Notes: a model not told the origin generated them from the letters alone. A stretch of 38,826 bases of DNA from Rhodoluna sp. (GCA_030832605.1 JAURIU010000006.1:1-38826), one strand, 5' to 3'. Counted from the first letter of the stretch, positions 1-9,457 are shown. Made by a program: numbers and translations.

Positions 1-306
1 AAGGCAGATGCAATTGTTCGTGCCGAACTAACCGCCGCGGGTCTCGACGCAGAAATTTGGCAGTGCCCGGTTGTGCTTCTTGCCGACGTTCGTTCGGTTG
101 GAGTCCAGGGCGATGGCCGCACCTACGGCCACCCGATCGTGCTTCGCCCGGTTTCGAGCGAAGACGCCATGACCGCCGACTGGTCGCGCCTGCCTTATGA
201 TTTGCTGGCCAAGATTTCGAACCGCATCACCAACGAGGTCGAAGGGGTCAACCGCGTTGTGCTCGACGTAACCTCAAAGCCACCTGGCACTATCGAGTGG
301 GAGTAA
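1..306 (+). CDS. guaA: GMP synthase (glutamine-hydrolysing), C-terminal fragment
   Basis: Only the last 101 residues are in the window; the reading frame is open from base 1 and ends at TAA 304-306. GMP synthase converts XMP to GMP in the cytoplasm, using ATP and glutamine. The visible part is the C-terminal dimerisation domain of the synthetase, recognisable from the stretches [15 protein letters not shown] and [13 protein letters not shown] and from the terminal KPPGTIEWE, which is the near-invariant end of the family. The amidotransferase and ATP pyrophosphatase domains lie upstream of the window. No terminator is visible before the next gene, which starts about 30 nt downstream. Identification is firm; only the missing part is unknown. 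Confidence 0.95.
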   Translation, partial: KADAIVRAELTAAGLDAEIWQCPVVLLADVRSVGVQGDGRTYGHPIVLRPVSSEDAMTADWSRLPYDLLAKISNRITNEVEGVNRVVLDVTSKPPGTIEWE

Positions 307-328
307 CCGAGCGTTAACCTCGCCCGCC

Positions 329-334
329 TAATCT
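329..334 (+). promoter_or_regulatory. putative -10 box (TAATCT) for the GDPD gene
   Basis: TAATCT fits the TANNNT pattern seen before several genes here. With 7 nt to GTG 342 it would give a leaderless transcript starting at codon 3 of the longest frame. No convincing -35 element is seen. Confidence 0.4.
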
Positions 335-335
335 C

Positions 336-1265
336 ATGAGCGTGAAACCTTTAGTCTTCGGCCACAGAGGCGCTTGCGCGTACCGACCTGAGAACACGCT
401 CGAGGCATTTGCTCTCGCCTATGAGCAGGGCGTTTACGCAATTGAGTGCGACATTGTGCCGACCAAAGATCACGCGCTGGTGCTTCGCCATGAGAACGCG
501 CTGTCGGGCACAACCGATGTTGCCACCCGCCCCCAATTCGCACATCACAAGCGCGCGGGATTTCTCGACGGCATGGCCGTGAACGATTGGTTCACCGAAG
601 ATTTCACCTTGGCCGAAATCAGGCAGCTTCGAGCCATCGAGCGCTTGCCCGAATGGCGCCCTGGTTCTGCGGCGTTCGACGGTCAGTTTGTCGTGCCCAC
701 CCTCGGCGAACTTTTGGCAGCTCCGTTTCTCAATAATCGCGCCGTGATTCTCGAGCTCAAGCACGCGGCCTATTTCGAAAAACTGGGTATTCCGGTTCTC
801 GAGTTGCTGGCCGCCGAGGTTGAGGCGAGCGGTTGGCGTGAGCGGGGCATCCGCTTGATTTTTGAAACCTTCAACTTGGATGTTCTGACCCGCGCCCGCG
901 CCAGACTCGGCGACATTGGCGAATTTGTCTTTTTGGTTGATCGCGACCACCTGCCTGGCAAAACGCGTTATGTGAGTGACGAGTTTTTAGCTGCGCTGGT
1001 TGGCAAGGTGCACGGCGTGAGCTTCGATCTCGACCTGCTGCTTGGGCAGAAGCCGGCTTTTTCGAGCGCAGATTTTGGTTCGCCGACGGGCTTGGTTGAG
1101 CGGGCGCACGCTCTCGGATTCAGGGTCTACACCTGGACGGCGCGAGTTGAGCAGGCACTGTATTCGGTCGAGGAGTATTTCTCGCACATCGTCAACACGG
1201 GCGCAGATGGCATCTTTGCGGACCACCCCGACCTGCTGCAGAACTATGTCGCTGGTCACGCCTAA
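336..1265 (+). CDS. glycerophosphodiester phosphodiesterase (UgpQ/GlpQ type)
   Basis: A 309-residue TIM-barrel GDPD-family protein that hydrolyses glycerophosphodiesters to glycerol-3-phosphate and an alcohol, supplying phosphate and carbon from lipid head groups. Visible catalytic elements are His10-Arg11 in GHRGACAYRPENT, Glu37 and Asp39 in IECDI, and His52 in LRHENAL. No signal peptide is seen, so it is probably cytoplasmic (UgpQ-like). The start is uncertain: ATG 336 opens the frame, but a TAATCT -10 box at 329-334 lies too close to it, and the GTG at codon 3 (position 342) sits 7 nt behind that box, the leaderless spacing seen elsewhere in this window. The substrate range cannot be read from the sequence. 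Confidence 0.9.
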   Translation: MSVKPLVFGHRGACAYRPENTLEAFALAYEQGVYAIECDIVPTKDHALVLRHENALSGTTDVATRPQFAHHKRAGFLDGMAVNDWFTEDFTLAEIRQLRAIERLPEWRPGSAAFDGQFVVPTLGELLAAPFLNNRAVILELKHAAYFEKLGIPVLELLAAEVEASGWRERGIRLIFETFNLDVLTRARARLGDIGEFVFLVDRDHLPGKTRYVSDEFLAALVGKVHGVSFDLDLLLGQKPAFSSADFGSPTGLVERAHALGFRVYTWTARVEQALYSVEEYFSHIVNTGADGIFADHPDLLQNYVAGHA

Positions 1266-1268
1266 ACT
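1263..1268 (+). promoter_or_regulatory. putative -10 box (TAAACT) for pcrA, beginning with the GDPD stop codon
   Basis: The first three bases of TAAACT are the TAA stop of the phosphodiesterase gene. A transcript starting about 7 nt later would leave only about 4 nt before ATG 1279, so it would be nearly leaderless. A second TAAGTT abuts the ATG and is too close to serve this start. Confidence 0.45.
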
Positions 1269-1278
1269 TGCCTAAGTT

Positions 1279-3588
1279 ATGACGCAAATTGACCTCTTTT
1301 CAACCCCTTCGGCCAGCCCCGATCAACTTCTTGACGGGCTAAATCCGCAGCAGCGGGCGGCCGTGGTCTATCGAGGCCCTGCGTTGCTGATCGTGGCCGG
1401 TGCTGGTTCGGGCAAGACCAAGGTGCTGACGCACCGCATCGCTCACTTGCTGGCCACCAAAGAGGCGTGGCCCAGCCAGATTCTTTCGATCACCTTTACC
1501 AACAAGGCCGCTGGCGAAATGCGCGAGCGCGTGCGTCACCTGCTCGGTGATGATGCCAATGGCATGTGGCTCAAGACCTTTCACTCGGCTTGCGTAATGA
1601 TTCTTCGCCGCGAGGCAGAGCGTCTCGGGCACGACCCAAATTTCACCATCTATGACTCGGGCGACTCACGCGCCCTGCTCAAGCGCCTCATCAAAGAGAT
1701 GAGCGCCGACATTCACAAACTCACGCCTGGTCTTGTTGCCTCGGTGATTTCCAACGCCAAGAACGAGCTGCACGACGCCGAAGACTTTATGCGCAACACC
1801 GACGCCGCCGACCCGGCCGCGCGCATGATTGCCGAAATCTTTGGCCGCTACCAGCGCGAGCTCAAGCGCAACAACGCCTTCGACTTCGACGACCTCATTT
1901 CTGAAACGGTCTTTCTGTTTCGCAACTTTCCTGAGGTTGCTGCCCAATACCAGCGCAAGTTTCGCCACATTTTGGTCGACGAATACCAAGACACCAACCA
2001 CGCGCAATATTCCCTTATTCGCGAGCTGACCAAGGCCGTGCCTGCCGAATTCAGCGACGTGGATGCTCGCACCGGCGAGGTTATGTCGCCAGCAAGCCTC
2101 ACCGTGGTTGGCGACAGCGACCAGTCGATCTATGCGTTTCGTGGGGCCGACATTCGCAACATCGTCGAGTTCGAAAAAGACTTCGTCGGGGCCAAGACCA
2201 TCTTGCTCGAGCAAAACTACCGCTCGACCCAGCACATTCTCGACGCCGCCAACGCGGTTATCTCGAACAACTTCGACCGACCAAACAAAAATCTTTTCAC
2301 CGACAGCGGCGCTGGTGACAAGCTGGTTGGCTACACCGGCTACTCGGCACACGACGAAGCTCAGTTCATCGCCGACGAAATCAACCAACAGCACCGCGAC
2401 GGCGCAAACTACGCCGATGTTGCGGTGTTCTATCGAACCAACGCCCAGACCCGTGCCCTTGAAGAAATTTTCATTCGCGCCGGCATTCCTTATCGCGTAG
2501 TCGGCGGCACTAAGTTCTATGAGCGTCAAGAAATCAAAGATGCCTTCGGCTACCTAGTGGCCATCGCGAATGCTCGCGACGACCTCGCCACCAGACGCAT
2601 TCTCAACGTGCCAAAGCGCGGCATCGGTGACGCAACCGAAACGCAGTTGGCCAGTTATGCCGAACGAAACGGCATTTCTGTTCGCCAGGCGCTCGCGTTC
2701 GTTGACGACCTCGGCTTCGGCCCAAAGATCACCAGCTCAATCAAGCGCTTGGGTGAACTGCTAGACGAGTTCAGCGCGATCATCGAGACCGAACCGGTCG
2801 ACCTGCTGCTCAAGGGCGTGCTCGAAAAGAGCGGTTACCTCGATGTGCTCAAGGCCAGCCGCGACCCACAAGACGAAGCTCGCGTTGAGAACCTCGAAGA
2901 ACTTATCGTCGTGGCACGCGACTTTCAGCGCAACAATCCAGAGGGCCGCCTGCCCGACTTCTTGAACGAGGTTGCTCTGGTGGCTGCCGCTGACGACCTA
3001 GACGATGAGTCGGGCACCGTCTCACTCATGACTCTGCACACCGCAAAGGGCCTCGAGTATCCGATCGTGTTTTTGACTGGCCTCGAAGAGGGCTTGCTGC
3101 CGCACCGAATGTCGTTCGTAATGGCTGGCGGAATGGCCGAAGAACGCCGACTCTTTTATGTAGGCATTACCCGAGCCAAGAAAAAACTTTATCTTTCGCT
3201 CGCGATGAGCCGCTCTCTCTATGGTGAGAGCGAATCGGCAACCCCGTCTCGCTATCTGCAAGAGATTCCAGCGCACCTAGTCGAATGGCGCGAATCAGGT
3301 TCGGGTCGCGGTGGCACGCCAAAGCGCTACACGCCTTCGATTGCCGAGACCACCGGTTTCAGAAGCGTCGAAAAGCCGAAGACCGAGTGGGCTGGCGCTA
3401 TCAACCAGGTGCGCAATAACGAAGGCTTGCAGTTGGCCGTCGGCGACACCGTTGAACACGACGCATTCGGCAAAGGTCGGGTCGTTGCGGTGCAGGGCGA
3501 GGGCACAAAGCAGACCGCCGAGATCAACTTTGGCGGCCACGGCACGAAACGCCTGTTGGTCAAAGTCGCACCCATCACAAAGCTCTAA
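1279..3588 (+). CDS. pcrA: ATP-dependent DNA helicase, UvrD/PcrA family
   Basis: A 769-residue superfamily 1A 3'-5' DNA helicase acting in nucleotide excision repair, replication restart and clearance of recombination intermediates. All family motifs are present in order: Walker A AGAGSGKT (residues 40-47), motif Ia TFTNKAA, motif II DEYQDT (about 234-239), motif III GDSDQSIYAFRGAD, motif IV LEQNYRST, motif V TLHTAKGLEYPIVF and motif VI YVGITRAKK. The C-terminal tail has the Tudor-like segment VEHDAFGKGRVVAVQG expected of PcrA/UvrD. Length is typical for actinobacterial PcrA. There is no Shine-Dalgarno sequence before ATG 1279; an almost leaderless transcript from the box at 1263 is likely. 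UvrD1 versus UvrD2 type was not resolved, but the absence of an HRDC domain favours PcrA/UvrD1. Confidence 0.95.
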   Translation: MTQIDLFSTPSASPDQLLDGLNPQQRAAVVYRGPALLIVAGAGSGKTKVLTHRIAHLLATKEAWPSQILSITFTNKAAGEMRERVRHLLGDDANGMWLKTFHSACVMILRREAERLGHDPNFTIYDSGDSRALLKRLIKEMSADIHKLTPGLVASVISNAKNELHDAEDFMRNTDAADPAARMIAEIFGRYQRELKRNNAFDFDDLISETVFLFRNFPEVAAQYQRKFRHILVDEYQDTNHAQYSLIRELTKAVPAEFSDVDARTGEVMSPASLTVVGDSDQSIYAFRGADIRNIVEFEKDFVGAKTILLEQNYRSTQHILDAANAVISNNFDRPNKNLFTDSGAGDKLVGYTGYSAHDEAQFIADEINQQHRDGANYADVAVFYRTNAQTRALEEIFIRAGIPYRVVGGTKFYERQEIKDAFGYLVAIANARDDLATRRILNVPKRGIGDATETQLASYAERNGISVRQALAFVDDLGFGPKITSSIKRLGELLDEFSAIIETEPVDLLLKGVLEKSGYLDVLKASRDPQDEARVENLEELIVVARDFQRNNPEGRLPDFLNEVALVAAADDLDDESGTVSLMTLHTAKGLEYPIVFLTGLEEGLLPHRMSFVMAGGMAEERRLFYVGITRAKKKLYLSLAMSRSLYGESESATPSRYLQEIPAHLVEWRESGSGRGGTPKRYTPSIAETTGFRSVEKPKTEWAGAINQVRNNEGLQLAVGDTVEHDAFGKGRVVAVQGEGTKQTAEINFGGHGTKRLLVKVAPITKL

Positions 3589-3603
3589 CGCGGCCTCGCG
3601 GGA

Positions 3604-3609
3604 TAGGTT
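3604..3609 (+). promoter_or_regulatory. -10 box (TAGGTT) of a leaderless promoter
   Basis: TAGGTT lies exactly 6 nt before ATG 3616 and no Shine-Dalgarno sequence is present, which predicts that transcription starts on the A of the start codon. Confidence 0.6.
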
Positions 3610-3615
3610 TAGTGC

Positions 3616-5412
3616 ATGGGTAAAACTCGCGTTTTGAAACTGCTGGCGCTGATTCTCACTTCCGTCTTCGCTTTGGTGTTCACACCGCAAATCTCACACG
3701 CGGGCGTCGATGACTTTGAATTCAAGTCGATGGATGTTCGCTACGAACTTTCACTCGGCGAATATGACATTGCACAACTGAAGGTCACCGAAACGCTGGT
3801 GGCTGTCTTTCCTGAAACCGACCAGAACCGTGGCATTCGCCGCTTGATTCCAGACTTTCACCAAGATCACTCCCTAGCGACCAACATCATTTCTGTCACC
3901 GATGAGAACGGCGCACCAAGAGATTTCACGGTCGAATACGCCGACGGTTATGTGAACCTAGTGTCGAAGCACAGTGACGACCGCTTTGTGCATTTCGACC
4001 AGACCTATGTGATCACTTATAGCCAACGCTGGGTAATCGCAAACTACGGCGATACCGATGAGTTCTACTGGGATGTCAACGGCACCGGTTGGGCTCAACC
4101 ATTTGGCTCGGTAAGCGCAACTGTGGTGGTTGCTCCTGAGTTATCTGACGCGTTGCTGGTCGACGAAATCTCTTGCTATCAAGGCGCTCAAGGCGGGAGC
4201 GCGCCTTGCGACCAGAAACAGCTGAATAGAACAATGAGCTCGACAAGTGTCGAATTCAAGAGTGCCGAGCTAGCAGCCGGCGAGACTCTGACCATTGTTT
4301 TGCCATTCACCGCAGGTGTGGTCAACACCGGATCAGTTTCGCAAGTCACGGGCACTGTTGAGTATGCGCTGCTCTGGGTGCTCGGTGCGAGCATCCTCGC
4401 GTTATTGGTCTGGTCGGTCTACTACCGAATCGTTCACATTGGCGGGCGCAAATGGCGCAGGTTCGTAACCGTTCAATACGAAGGCCCCCAAGATCCAGAC
4501 CTCGCGGTCGTTTCCCAAGTGATTGGCAGTCAACGTTGGCAGGCAGCGCTTTTGATGCAAGCCGCAGTGCTCGGCTATGTGACCTTGGCAGAAGAAGGCG
4601 GCACCTGGTTGGTGACTCGAACCGATAAGAAAGTGGTCGAACCGAACCTGCAACAGTTACTTGGCGCTTTGCTGGTTGGCGAGCCGGGCAGTGATTCGGT
4701 CGGCGCATCGGTCGGCGCATCGGTCAGGCTTGGCGCGGCAGTAGTAGAACCCGAATCGGGGCGTATTGCCGCCGTGTTCAACGAGCACATGGCACTGGCG
4801 GTTCGAGAGGGCCTTGACGAGCGGTATTACTCGCACTTTGCGGTCAAGACGACATTCTTGAGTTGGCTACCCATTTTTGGCGTCACGGTGGGAATGACTT
4901 TTGTGGCGGCAAGCCTAGACGCGCGAGTCGACGCGGGTTTTGTGCTGATTCCGATTCTTTTGGGCTTCGTGGCGAGCATCGCACACGCCATCATCATGCT
5001 TTCCAAGCGACAGGCTACGCAGGCCGGTGTGGAACTGAGCATCTACATGCGAGGTTTGAGCGAATTCATTCGGTTGGTTGAAAAAGACCGACTCGCATTT
5101 TTGCAATCACCTACTGGGGCAGTAAGGGCAAAAGGCCCGCTAGGCCAGGGTGAGGTTTTGCATCTTTACGAGCAAGTGCTGCCATGGGCAGTCTTGCTTG
5201 GGCTCGAGACCGAATGGGCAAAGGTTCTGTCGCTCTACTACACAGACCAGAATCCACCGAACTATGTTCCTCTGGCGTTCATCCACAGCTCAAGCATTGC
5301 TTCGCTCAACTCGGCGATTTCCGCCAGCTTTGCCAGCAGTTCGAGCAGTGGTTCTGGTGGCGGAGGTTCCGCCGGTGGCGGTGGTGGTGGTGGCGGCGGT
5401 AGCGGCGTTTAG
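3616..5412 (+). CDS. DUF2207-family membrane protein
   Basis: A 598-residue membrane protein with an N-terminal signal peptide (residues 1 to about 29, ending ISHAG) and an extracytoplasmic DUF2207-type domain (about 30-240) containing the segments LRVTETL-like, RRLIPD and WDVNGTGWAQPF. A transmembrane helix follows around 247-267, then a cytoplasmic region and two further helices at about 414-434 and 440-462. The tail is a serine/glycine run ending in about 20 mostly glycine residues, a hallmark of this family. The function of DUF2207 proteins is not established. Residues encoded at 4696-4725 come from a 12-bp tandem repeat (VGAS). It appears transcribed alone from a leaderless promoter. Confidence 0.85.
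   Translation: MGKTRVLKLLALILTSVFALVFTPQISHAGVDDFEFKSMDVRYELSLGEYDIAQLKVTETLVAVFPETDQNRGIRRLIPDFHQDHSLATNIISVTDENGAPRDFTVEYADGYVNLVSKHSDDRFVHFDQTYVITYSQRWVIANYGDTDEFYWDVNGTGWAQPFGSVSATVVVAPELSDALLVDEISCYQGAQGGSAPCDQKQLNRTMSSTSVEFKSAELAAGETLTIVLPFTAGVVNTGSVSQVTGTVEYALLWVLGASILALLVWSVYYRIVHIGGRKWRRFVTVQYEGPQDPDLAVVSQVIGSQRWQAALLMQAAVLGYVTLAEEGGTWLVTRTDKKVVEPNLQQLLGALLVGEPGSDSVGASVGASVRLGAAVVEPESGRIAAVFNEHMALAVREGLDERYYSHFAVKTTFLSWLPIFGVTVGMTFVAASLDARVDAGFVLIPILLGFVASIAHAIIMLSKRQATQAGVELSIYMRGLSEFIRLVEKDRLAFLQSPTGAVRAKGPLGQGEVLHLYEQVLPWAVLLGLETEWAKVLSLYYTDQNPPNYVPLAFIHSSSIASLNSAISASFASSSSSGSGGGGSAGGGGGGGGGSGV
4696..4725 (+). repeat. 12-bp tandem repeat, 2.5 copies
   Basis: The unit TCGGTCGGCGCA occurs twice in a row and is followed by TCGGTC. 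It encodes SVGA repeats in a linker of the DUF2207 protein. The period is a multiple of three, so copy changes keep the frame. Confidence 0.75.
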
Positions 5413-5445
5413 CCGGTAAAGGCAATCATCGGCGCCCAACAGCGA

Positions 5446-5451
5446 TAAACT
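5446..5451 (+). promoter_or_regulatory. putative -10 box (TAAACT) for sucCD
   Basis: This is the best TANNNT hexamer in the 99-nt gap before sucC. It would give a leader of about 55 nt. No clear -35 is visible, so this is tentative. Confidence 0.35.
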
Positions 5452-5511
5452 TTTGGTTGTCGAAGACCTTTTTCTGAGTTTCTTTCGGCCTCTAATCCCA
5501 TTGAAACGGAA

Positions 5512-6675
5512 ATGACATTGGATCTTTTTGAGTATCAAGCCCGAGACATGTTCGAGGCTCACGGCGTACCAGTTCTACAAGGCCTAATCGCCGACACCCC
5601 AGAAGAAGCCGAGGCAGCAGCCGCCAAGATTGGTGGAGTAGTTGTCGTCAAGGCACAGGTAAAGGTTGGCGGTCGCGGCAAGGCGGGTGGCGTCAAGGTT
5701 GCCAAGACTCCAGAAGAGGCTCGCACTCACGCCGAGGCCATACTGGGTCTAGACATCAAGGGCCACGTTGTCAAGCGCGTCATGATCGCGCAGGGCGCGT
5801 CAATCGACCAGGAATACTACTTCTCGGTGATGCTCGACCGCTCAAACCGCACCTTTCTTTCGCTATGCAGCGTTGAGGGTGGAATGGACATCGAGCAGCT
5901 CGCCGTCGAGCGCCCAGACGCTCTAGCCAAAATCGCCGTGGATGCTGTTGCCGGTATCGACCTCGCCAAGGCTCGCGAAATCGCACTGGCCGGTCACTTT
6001 CCGGCAGAGCTAGCCGACAAGGTTGCCCCGGTTCTGGTCAAGCTTTATGACGTGTTTGTAAAAGAAGACGCCACCCTGGTTGAAGTAAACCCATTGGTTC
6101 TGACCCACGACGGCCAGATTCTCGCCCTAGACGGCAAGGTGACCCTCGACGACAACGCAGAGTTTCGTCACGAGCGCGCTGAGATGGAGCGCGACGACCT
6201 TGACCCGCTAGAGGCAAAGGCCAAGGCTTGGGATCTCAACTACGTGAAGCTAGACGGTCAGGTTGGAATCATCGGAAACGGTGCCGGTCTGGTTATGTCG
6301 ACCCTCGACGTGGTTGCCTACGCAGGTGAGCGCCACGGTGGCGTTCGCCCGGCAAACTTTCTCGACATCGGTGGCGGTGCCTCGGCTGAGGTTATGGCCA
6401 ACGGTCTCGACGTCATCCTTGGCGACGCCCAGGTGAAGAGCGTGTTCGTAAACGTCTTCGGTGGAATCACCGCCTGTGACGCAGTTGCCAACGGAATCGT
6501 CGGTGCTCTCGAGAAGCTCGGCTCTGCTGCAACCAAGCCACTCGTTGTGCGCCTAGATGGCAACAACGTGGTCGAGGGTCGCCGCATCCTTGCTGATTTT
6601 GCTCACCCGCTAGTGACCGTGGCCGAAACCATGGATGAGGCTGCCGACAAGGCCGCCGAACTGGCCAACCGATAG
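5512..6675 (+). CDS. sucC: succinyl-CoA synthetase (ADP/GDP-forming), beta subunit
   Basis: A 387-residue beta subunit of succinyl-CoA ligase, which interconverts succinyl-CoA and succinate with substrate-level phosphorylation in the TCA cycle. The ATP-grasp domain begins with [17 protein letters not shown] and carries the nucleotide loop GGRGKAGGV (residues 53-61), a VEVNPLVLT metal-site segment and the C-terminal ligase domain with [12 protein letters not shown] and [10 protein letters not shown]. Length is normal for the bacterial subunit. ATG 5512 gives the conserved MTLDLFEYQ start; only a weak purine stretch (CGGAA) precedes it. It is followed after 22 nt by sucD, clearly in the same operon. 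Confidence 0.96.
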   Translation: MTLDLFEYQARDMFEAHGVPVLQGLIADTPEEAEAAAAKIGGVVVVKAQVKVGGRGKAGGVKVAKTPEEARTHAEAILGLDIKGHVVKRVMIAQGASIDQEYYFSVMLDRSNRTFLSLCSVEGGMDIEQLAVERPDALAKIAVDAVAGIDLAKAREIALAGHFPAELADKVAPVLVKLYDVFVKEDATLVEVNPLVLTHDGQILALDGKVTLDDNAEFRHERAEMERDDLDPLEAKAKAWDLNYVKLDGQVGIIGNGAGLVMSTLDVVAYAGERHGGVRPANFLDIGGGASAEVMANGLDVILGDAQVKSVFVNVFGGITACDAVANGIVGALEKLGSAATKPLVVRLDGNNVVEGRRILADFAHPLVTVAETMDEAADKAAELANR

Positions 6676-6697
6676 ACGCGAGAAGGAACACATAAGA

Positions 6698-7585
6698 ATG
6701 GCTATTTTTCTAGACAGCAACTCGCGAATCATCGTTCAGGGAATGACCGGTAGCGAGGGCATGAAGCACACCACCCGCATGCTTGCCGGTGGCTCGAACA
6801 TCGTTGGTGGCGTGAACCCACGCAAGGCCGGCGAAACCGTTGAAATCGATGGCAAGAGCCTGCCGGTGTTTGGCACCGTGGCCGAGGCCATGGCAGCAAC
6901 CGGTGCAAACGTTTCGGTCATCTTCGTTCCACCAGCCTTCGCTAAGGCCGCTGTGGTCGAGGCAATCGACGCGGAGATCGGCCTGGCAGTAGTTATCACC
7001 GAGGGCATTCCGGTGCACGACTCGGCTAGCTTCTGGGCTTACTCATGCTCGAAGGGCAACAAGACCCGCATCATCGGCCCTAACTGCCCAGGCATCATCA
7101 GCCCAGAGCAGTCGAACGCCGGAATCACTCCGTCGAACATCACCGGACGTGGACCAATCGGCCTAGTGTCTAAGTCGGGTACCCTGACCTACCAAATGAT
7201 GTTCGAACTTCGCGACATCGGTTTCTCGACCGCCATTGGTATTGGTGGAGACCCGATCATCGGAACCACCCACATCGATGCACTCGAAGCATTCGAAGCC
7301 GACCCAGAAACCAAGGCCATCGTGCTGATTGGTGAAATCGGTGGAGACAGCGAAGAAAAGGCTGCCGCCTACATTGCCAAGCACGTCACCAAGCCGGTGG
7401 TTGCCTACGTTGCCGGGTTCACCGCACCAGAAGGTAAGACCATGGGTCACGCCGGTGCGATTGTTTCTGGTTCAGCCGGAACCGCTCAGGCTAAGAAAGA
7501 AGCGTTCGAAGCCGTCGGTGTGAAGGTTGGCAAAACTCCAAGCGAGACCGCAGCGCTGATGCGCGAAGTGGTCAAGAGCCTCTAG
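6698..7585 (+). CDS. sucD: succinyl-CoA synthetase, alpha subunit
   Basis: A 295-residue alpha subunit, partner of SucC. It binds CoA through the N-terminal Rossmann domain ([13 protein letters not shown]) and carries the phosphohistidine His251 in [10 protein letters not shown]. Also visible are [10 protein letters not shown] and [10 protein letters not shown]. The frame is open from 6635 inside sucC, but ATG 6698 is chosen because AGAAGGAA at 6681-6688 is well placed as a ribosome binding site and the protein then begins [15 protein letters not shown], as in the family. The next gene starts 12 nt downstream, suggesting continued transcription. Confidence 0.96.
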   Translation: MAIFLDSNSRIIVQGMTGSEGMKHTTRMLAGGSNIVGGVNPRKAGETVEIDGKSLPVFGTVAEAMAATGANVSVIFVPPAFAKAAVVEAIDAEIGLAVVITEGIPVHDSASFWAYSCSKGNKTRIIGPNCPGIISPEQSNAGITPSNITGRGPIGLVSKSGTLTYQMMFELRDIGFSTAIGIGGDPIIGTTHIDALEAFEADPETKAIVLIGEIGGDSEEKAAAYIAKHVTKPVVAYVAGFTAPEGKTMGHAGAIVSGSAGTAQAKKEAFEAVGVKVGKTPSETAALMREVVKSL

Positions 7586-7597
7586 CTCACAACAAAA

Positions 7598-8866
7598 GTG
7601 GCAAAGGGCGCATCCAACGCAAGTAGCCGCAGGTTAACCCTGCTGGTTGGTGCTTTGGATGCGCTCTTTATTTCTGCCCTGACCATCGTCATTCTGCTCG
7701 GCCTCGGCACCGCGGTTTGGCTCATCGAAAACGATCCAGACATTCCGTGGATCATGTCGCTACAGACGATGGGAAACCTGTGGTTTGCGGGGCATGGCGT
7801 GAGCATCCACGTTGGTGAACAAGCGCTCGCCGGAATCGATTCACCGGCGTTCGACATTTCACTTGCACCGCTCGGCTTGATGGCTGTGGTCTACCTGTTC
7901 GGTCGCCGCACCGCTCGCAAGCTCTGGGGCGCTCTTGAGTTTTGGCCTGGGTGGTTGGGTGCGTTCATTGTTTACGCAACCGTCGCGATTGTGCTCACAC
8001 CGATTGCCTCCAGCCCAACGGTTCACCCGGTGGCCAACGAGGCGGCCTCGATTCCGGCGCTGCTTTATGTTGCTTCGATGGTGGTCACCAACCTGTTCGG
8101 CCGCTCGCAAAACACCGAGGTAGTCACCCGCGAACGCGCTTGGCTCGATGACCAAATCGCTCGCCGCTCGCAAACCGCTAACTGGTTCTTGGCGTCACTC
8201 AGCAAGCCGGCCTTCATCGCTGGAACCGCCGTGGTGGTTGGCCTGCTGGCCGTTTCGGCAATCTTTCTCGCGGTCAGCCTCACCTTCAACTGGGTTTCGG
8301 TAACCCGCCTCTACGAAGGCCTGCAGGTGAGCCTCATCGGCGGCATCGCGGTTACCCTCGCGCAGCTTGCACTGCTGCCCAACCTCATCATCTTCGGCGC
8401 GGCCTGGCTCACCGGCCTCGGCTTCTCGATCGGGGCGGGCTCGACCGTTTCGCCGTTCGGCACCGAGCTCGGCCCGATTCCGTCGATTCCATTCTTTGGC
8501 GGTTTACCAATCGGCGAAAACCCGTTCGGCCTAATGGTTTTGGTCGTGCCGGTACTTTTGGCGTTGGCCGCAACCGTGCTCGTGAAACCTCATGCAGCCG
8601 ACATCCGCTTCAATTTCGCATCGCCACTCAGTGCGGCAATATCGCTCGGTCTCGGCATCGGTTTGGTGGCGGCGCTCGAGGCGGCGCTGCTCGCCTGGGT
8701 GGCCAGCGGTGGCATTGGCCCAGACCGTCTCGCCGAGTTTGGTGTGAACCCTTGGATGCTCGCGCTGGTGGTCTTCGTCGAGGTAGCCCCCGTGTCATTC
8801 TTGGCGGCGTTCTATAGCGCTCGACCAGACAAGGCGGCCCCGATTCCCGAACATCTCAAGCGATAA
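7598..8866 (+). CDS. DUF6350-family polytopic membrane protein
   Basis: A 422-residue integral membrane protein starting at GTG 7598. About nine to ten hydrophobic segments are visible, among them ones beginning LDALFISALTIVILLGLGTA, WLGAFIVYATVAIVL, AVVVGLLAVSAIFLAVSL and FGLMVLVVPVLLALAATVL. There is no enzyme motif. The combination of length, topology and position between sucD and purN matches the actinobacterial DUF6350 family (sometimes called cell-division membrane protein PerM-like), whose role I cannot derive from this sequence. The C-terminus is short and cytoplasmic-looking (RPDKAAPIPEHLKR). It is probably cotranscribed with sucCD, and its stop codon forms part of the purN -10 box. 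Confidence 0.7.
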   Translation: MAKGASNASSRRLTLLVGALDALFISALTIVILLGLGTAVWLIENDPDIPWIMSLQTMGNLWFAGHGVSIHVGEQALAGIDSPAFDISLAPLGLMAVVYLFGRRTARKLWGALEFWPGWLGAFIVYATVAIVLTPIASSPTVHPVANEAASIPALLYVASMVVTNLFGRSQNTEVVTRERAWLDDQIARRSQTANWFLASLSKPAFIAGTAVVVGLLAVSAIFLAVSLTFNWVSVTRLYEGLQVSLIGGIAVTLAQLALLPNLIIFGAAWLTGLGFSIGAGSTVSPFGTELGPIPSIPFFGGLPIGENPFGLMVLVVPVLLALAATVLVKPHAADIRFNFASPLSAAISLGLGIGLVAALEAALLAWVASGGIGPDRLAEFGVNPWMLALVVFVEVAPVSFLAAFYSARPDKAAPIPEHLKR

Positions 8867-8869
8867 ACT
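8864..8869 (+). promoter_or_regulatory. -10 box (TAAACT) of a leaderless purN promoter, overlapping a stop codon
   Basis: TAAACT is followed by 6 nt and the GTG start of purN at 8876. Its first three bases are the TAA stop of the upstream membrane-protein gene. No Shine-Dalgarno sequence is present. Confidence 0.6.
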
Positions 8870-8875
8870 AGAGCG

Positions 8876-9457
8876 GTGCTGTCGGTCGTCGTTCTCATTT
8901 CTGGGTCAGGTTCTAACCTGCGTGCCCTGCTCGACGCCGCCGCAAACCCGCTCTACCCGGCCCGCATTTTGGCCGTTGGTTCTGACAACCCGGCCGCCGG
9001 CCTAGAGCATGCCGAATTGCACGGAGTGCCGACATTCGTGGTTGAGCCCGGCCGTTTTGCATCACGCGAAGCCTGGGCCGATGCGCTCTTGGCCAACATC
9101 AAACACTTCGAGCCAGACTTAGTTGTCTTGGCTGGTTTCATGAAGATTCTGCCGCCGAACTTTGTGCAGGCGCTGAGCCCAAACCTAATCAACACTCACC
9201 CTTCGCTGTTGCCCGAGTTCAAGGGAGCGCATGCCGTGCGCGACGCCTTGGCCGCCGGAGCAACTCGCACGGGGGTGACCATTCACGTTGTCGACGAGGG
9301 TGTCGACACCGGGCCTCACCTGGCACAGGCCGAGGTTCAGATTCACCCCGGCGAAACCGAAGCCGAACTGCACGAGCGCATCAAAGTTGTTGAGCGCGAA
9401 CTGCTGGTCGACGTGGTCAAACAATTCGCCGAGGCGAAAGCTCAACAACCCGCATAG
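8876..9457 (+). CDS. purN: phosphoribosylglycinamide formyltransferase
   Basis: A 193-residue GAR transformylase that transfers the formyl group of 10-formyl-THF to GAR in step 3 of purine synthesis. The N-terminus VVVLISGSGSNLRALLDA is the phosphate-binding loop of the family. The catalytic segment INTHPSLLPEFKGAHAVRDAL supplies Asn and His, and VDEGVDTGP supplies the Asp. Length is normal. It starts with GTG 8876 directly behind a leaderless -10 box. purH follows after 48 nt with its own ribosome binding site, giving the usual actinobacterial purN-purH pair. Confidence 0.95.
   Translation: MLSVVVLISGSGSNLRALLDAAANPLYPARILAVGSDNPAAGLEHAELHGVPTFVVEPGRFASREAWADALLANIKHFEPDLVVLAGFMKILPPNFVQALSPNLINTHPSLLPEFKGAHAVRDALAAGATRTGVTIHVVDEGVDTGPHLAQAEVQIHPGETEAELHERIKVVERELLVDVVKQFAEAKAQQPA

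Noticed and set aside
1666-2529. Long minus-strand open frame (287 codons) inside pcrA
   Set aside because: It is antisense to conserved helicase motifs; its hydrophobic valine/glycine-rich product is the usual mirror of GC-rich coding sequence.
6635-6697. Upstream start of sucD inside sucC
   Set aside because: ATG 6698 has the ribosome binding site and gives the conserved N-terminus.
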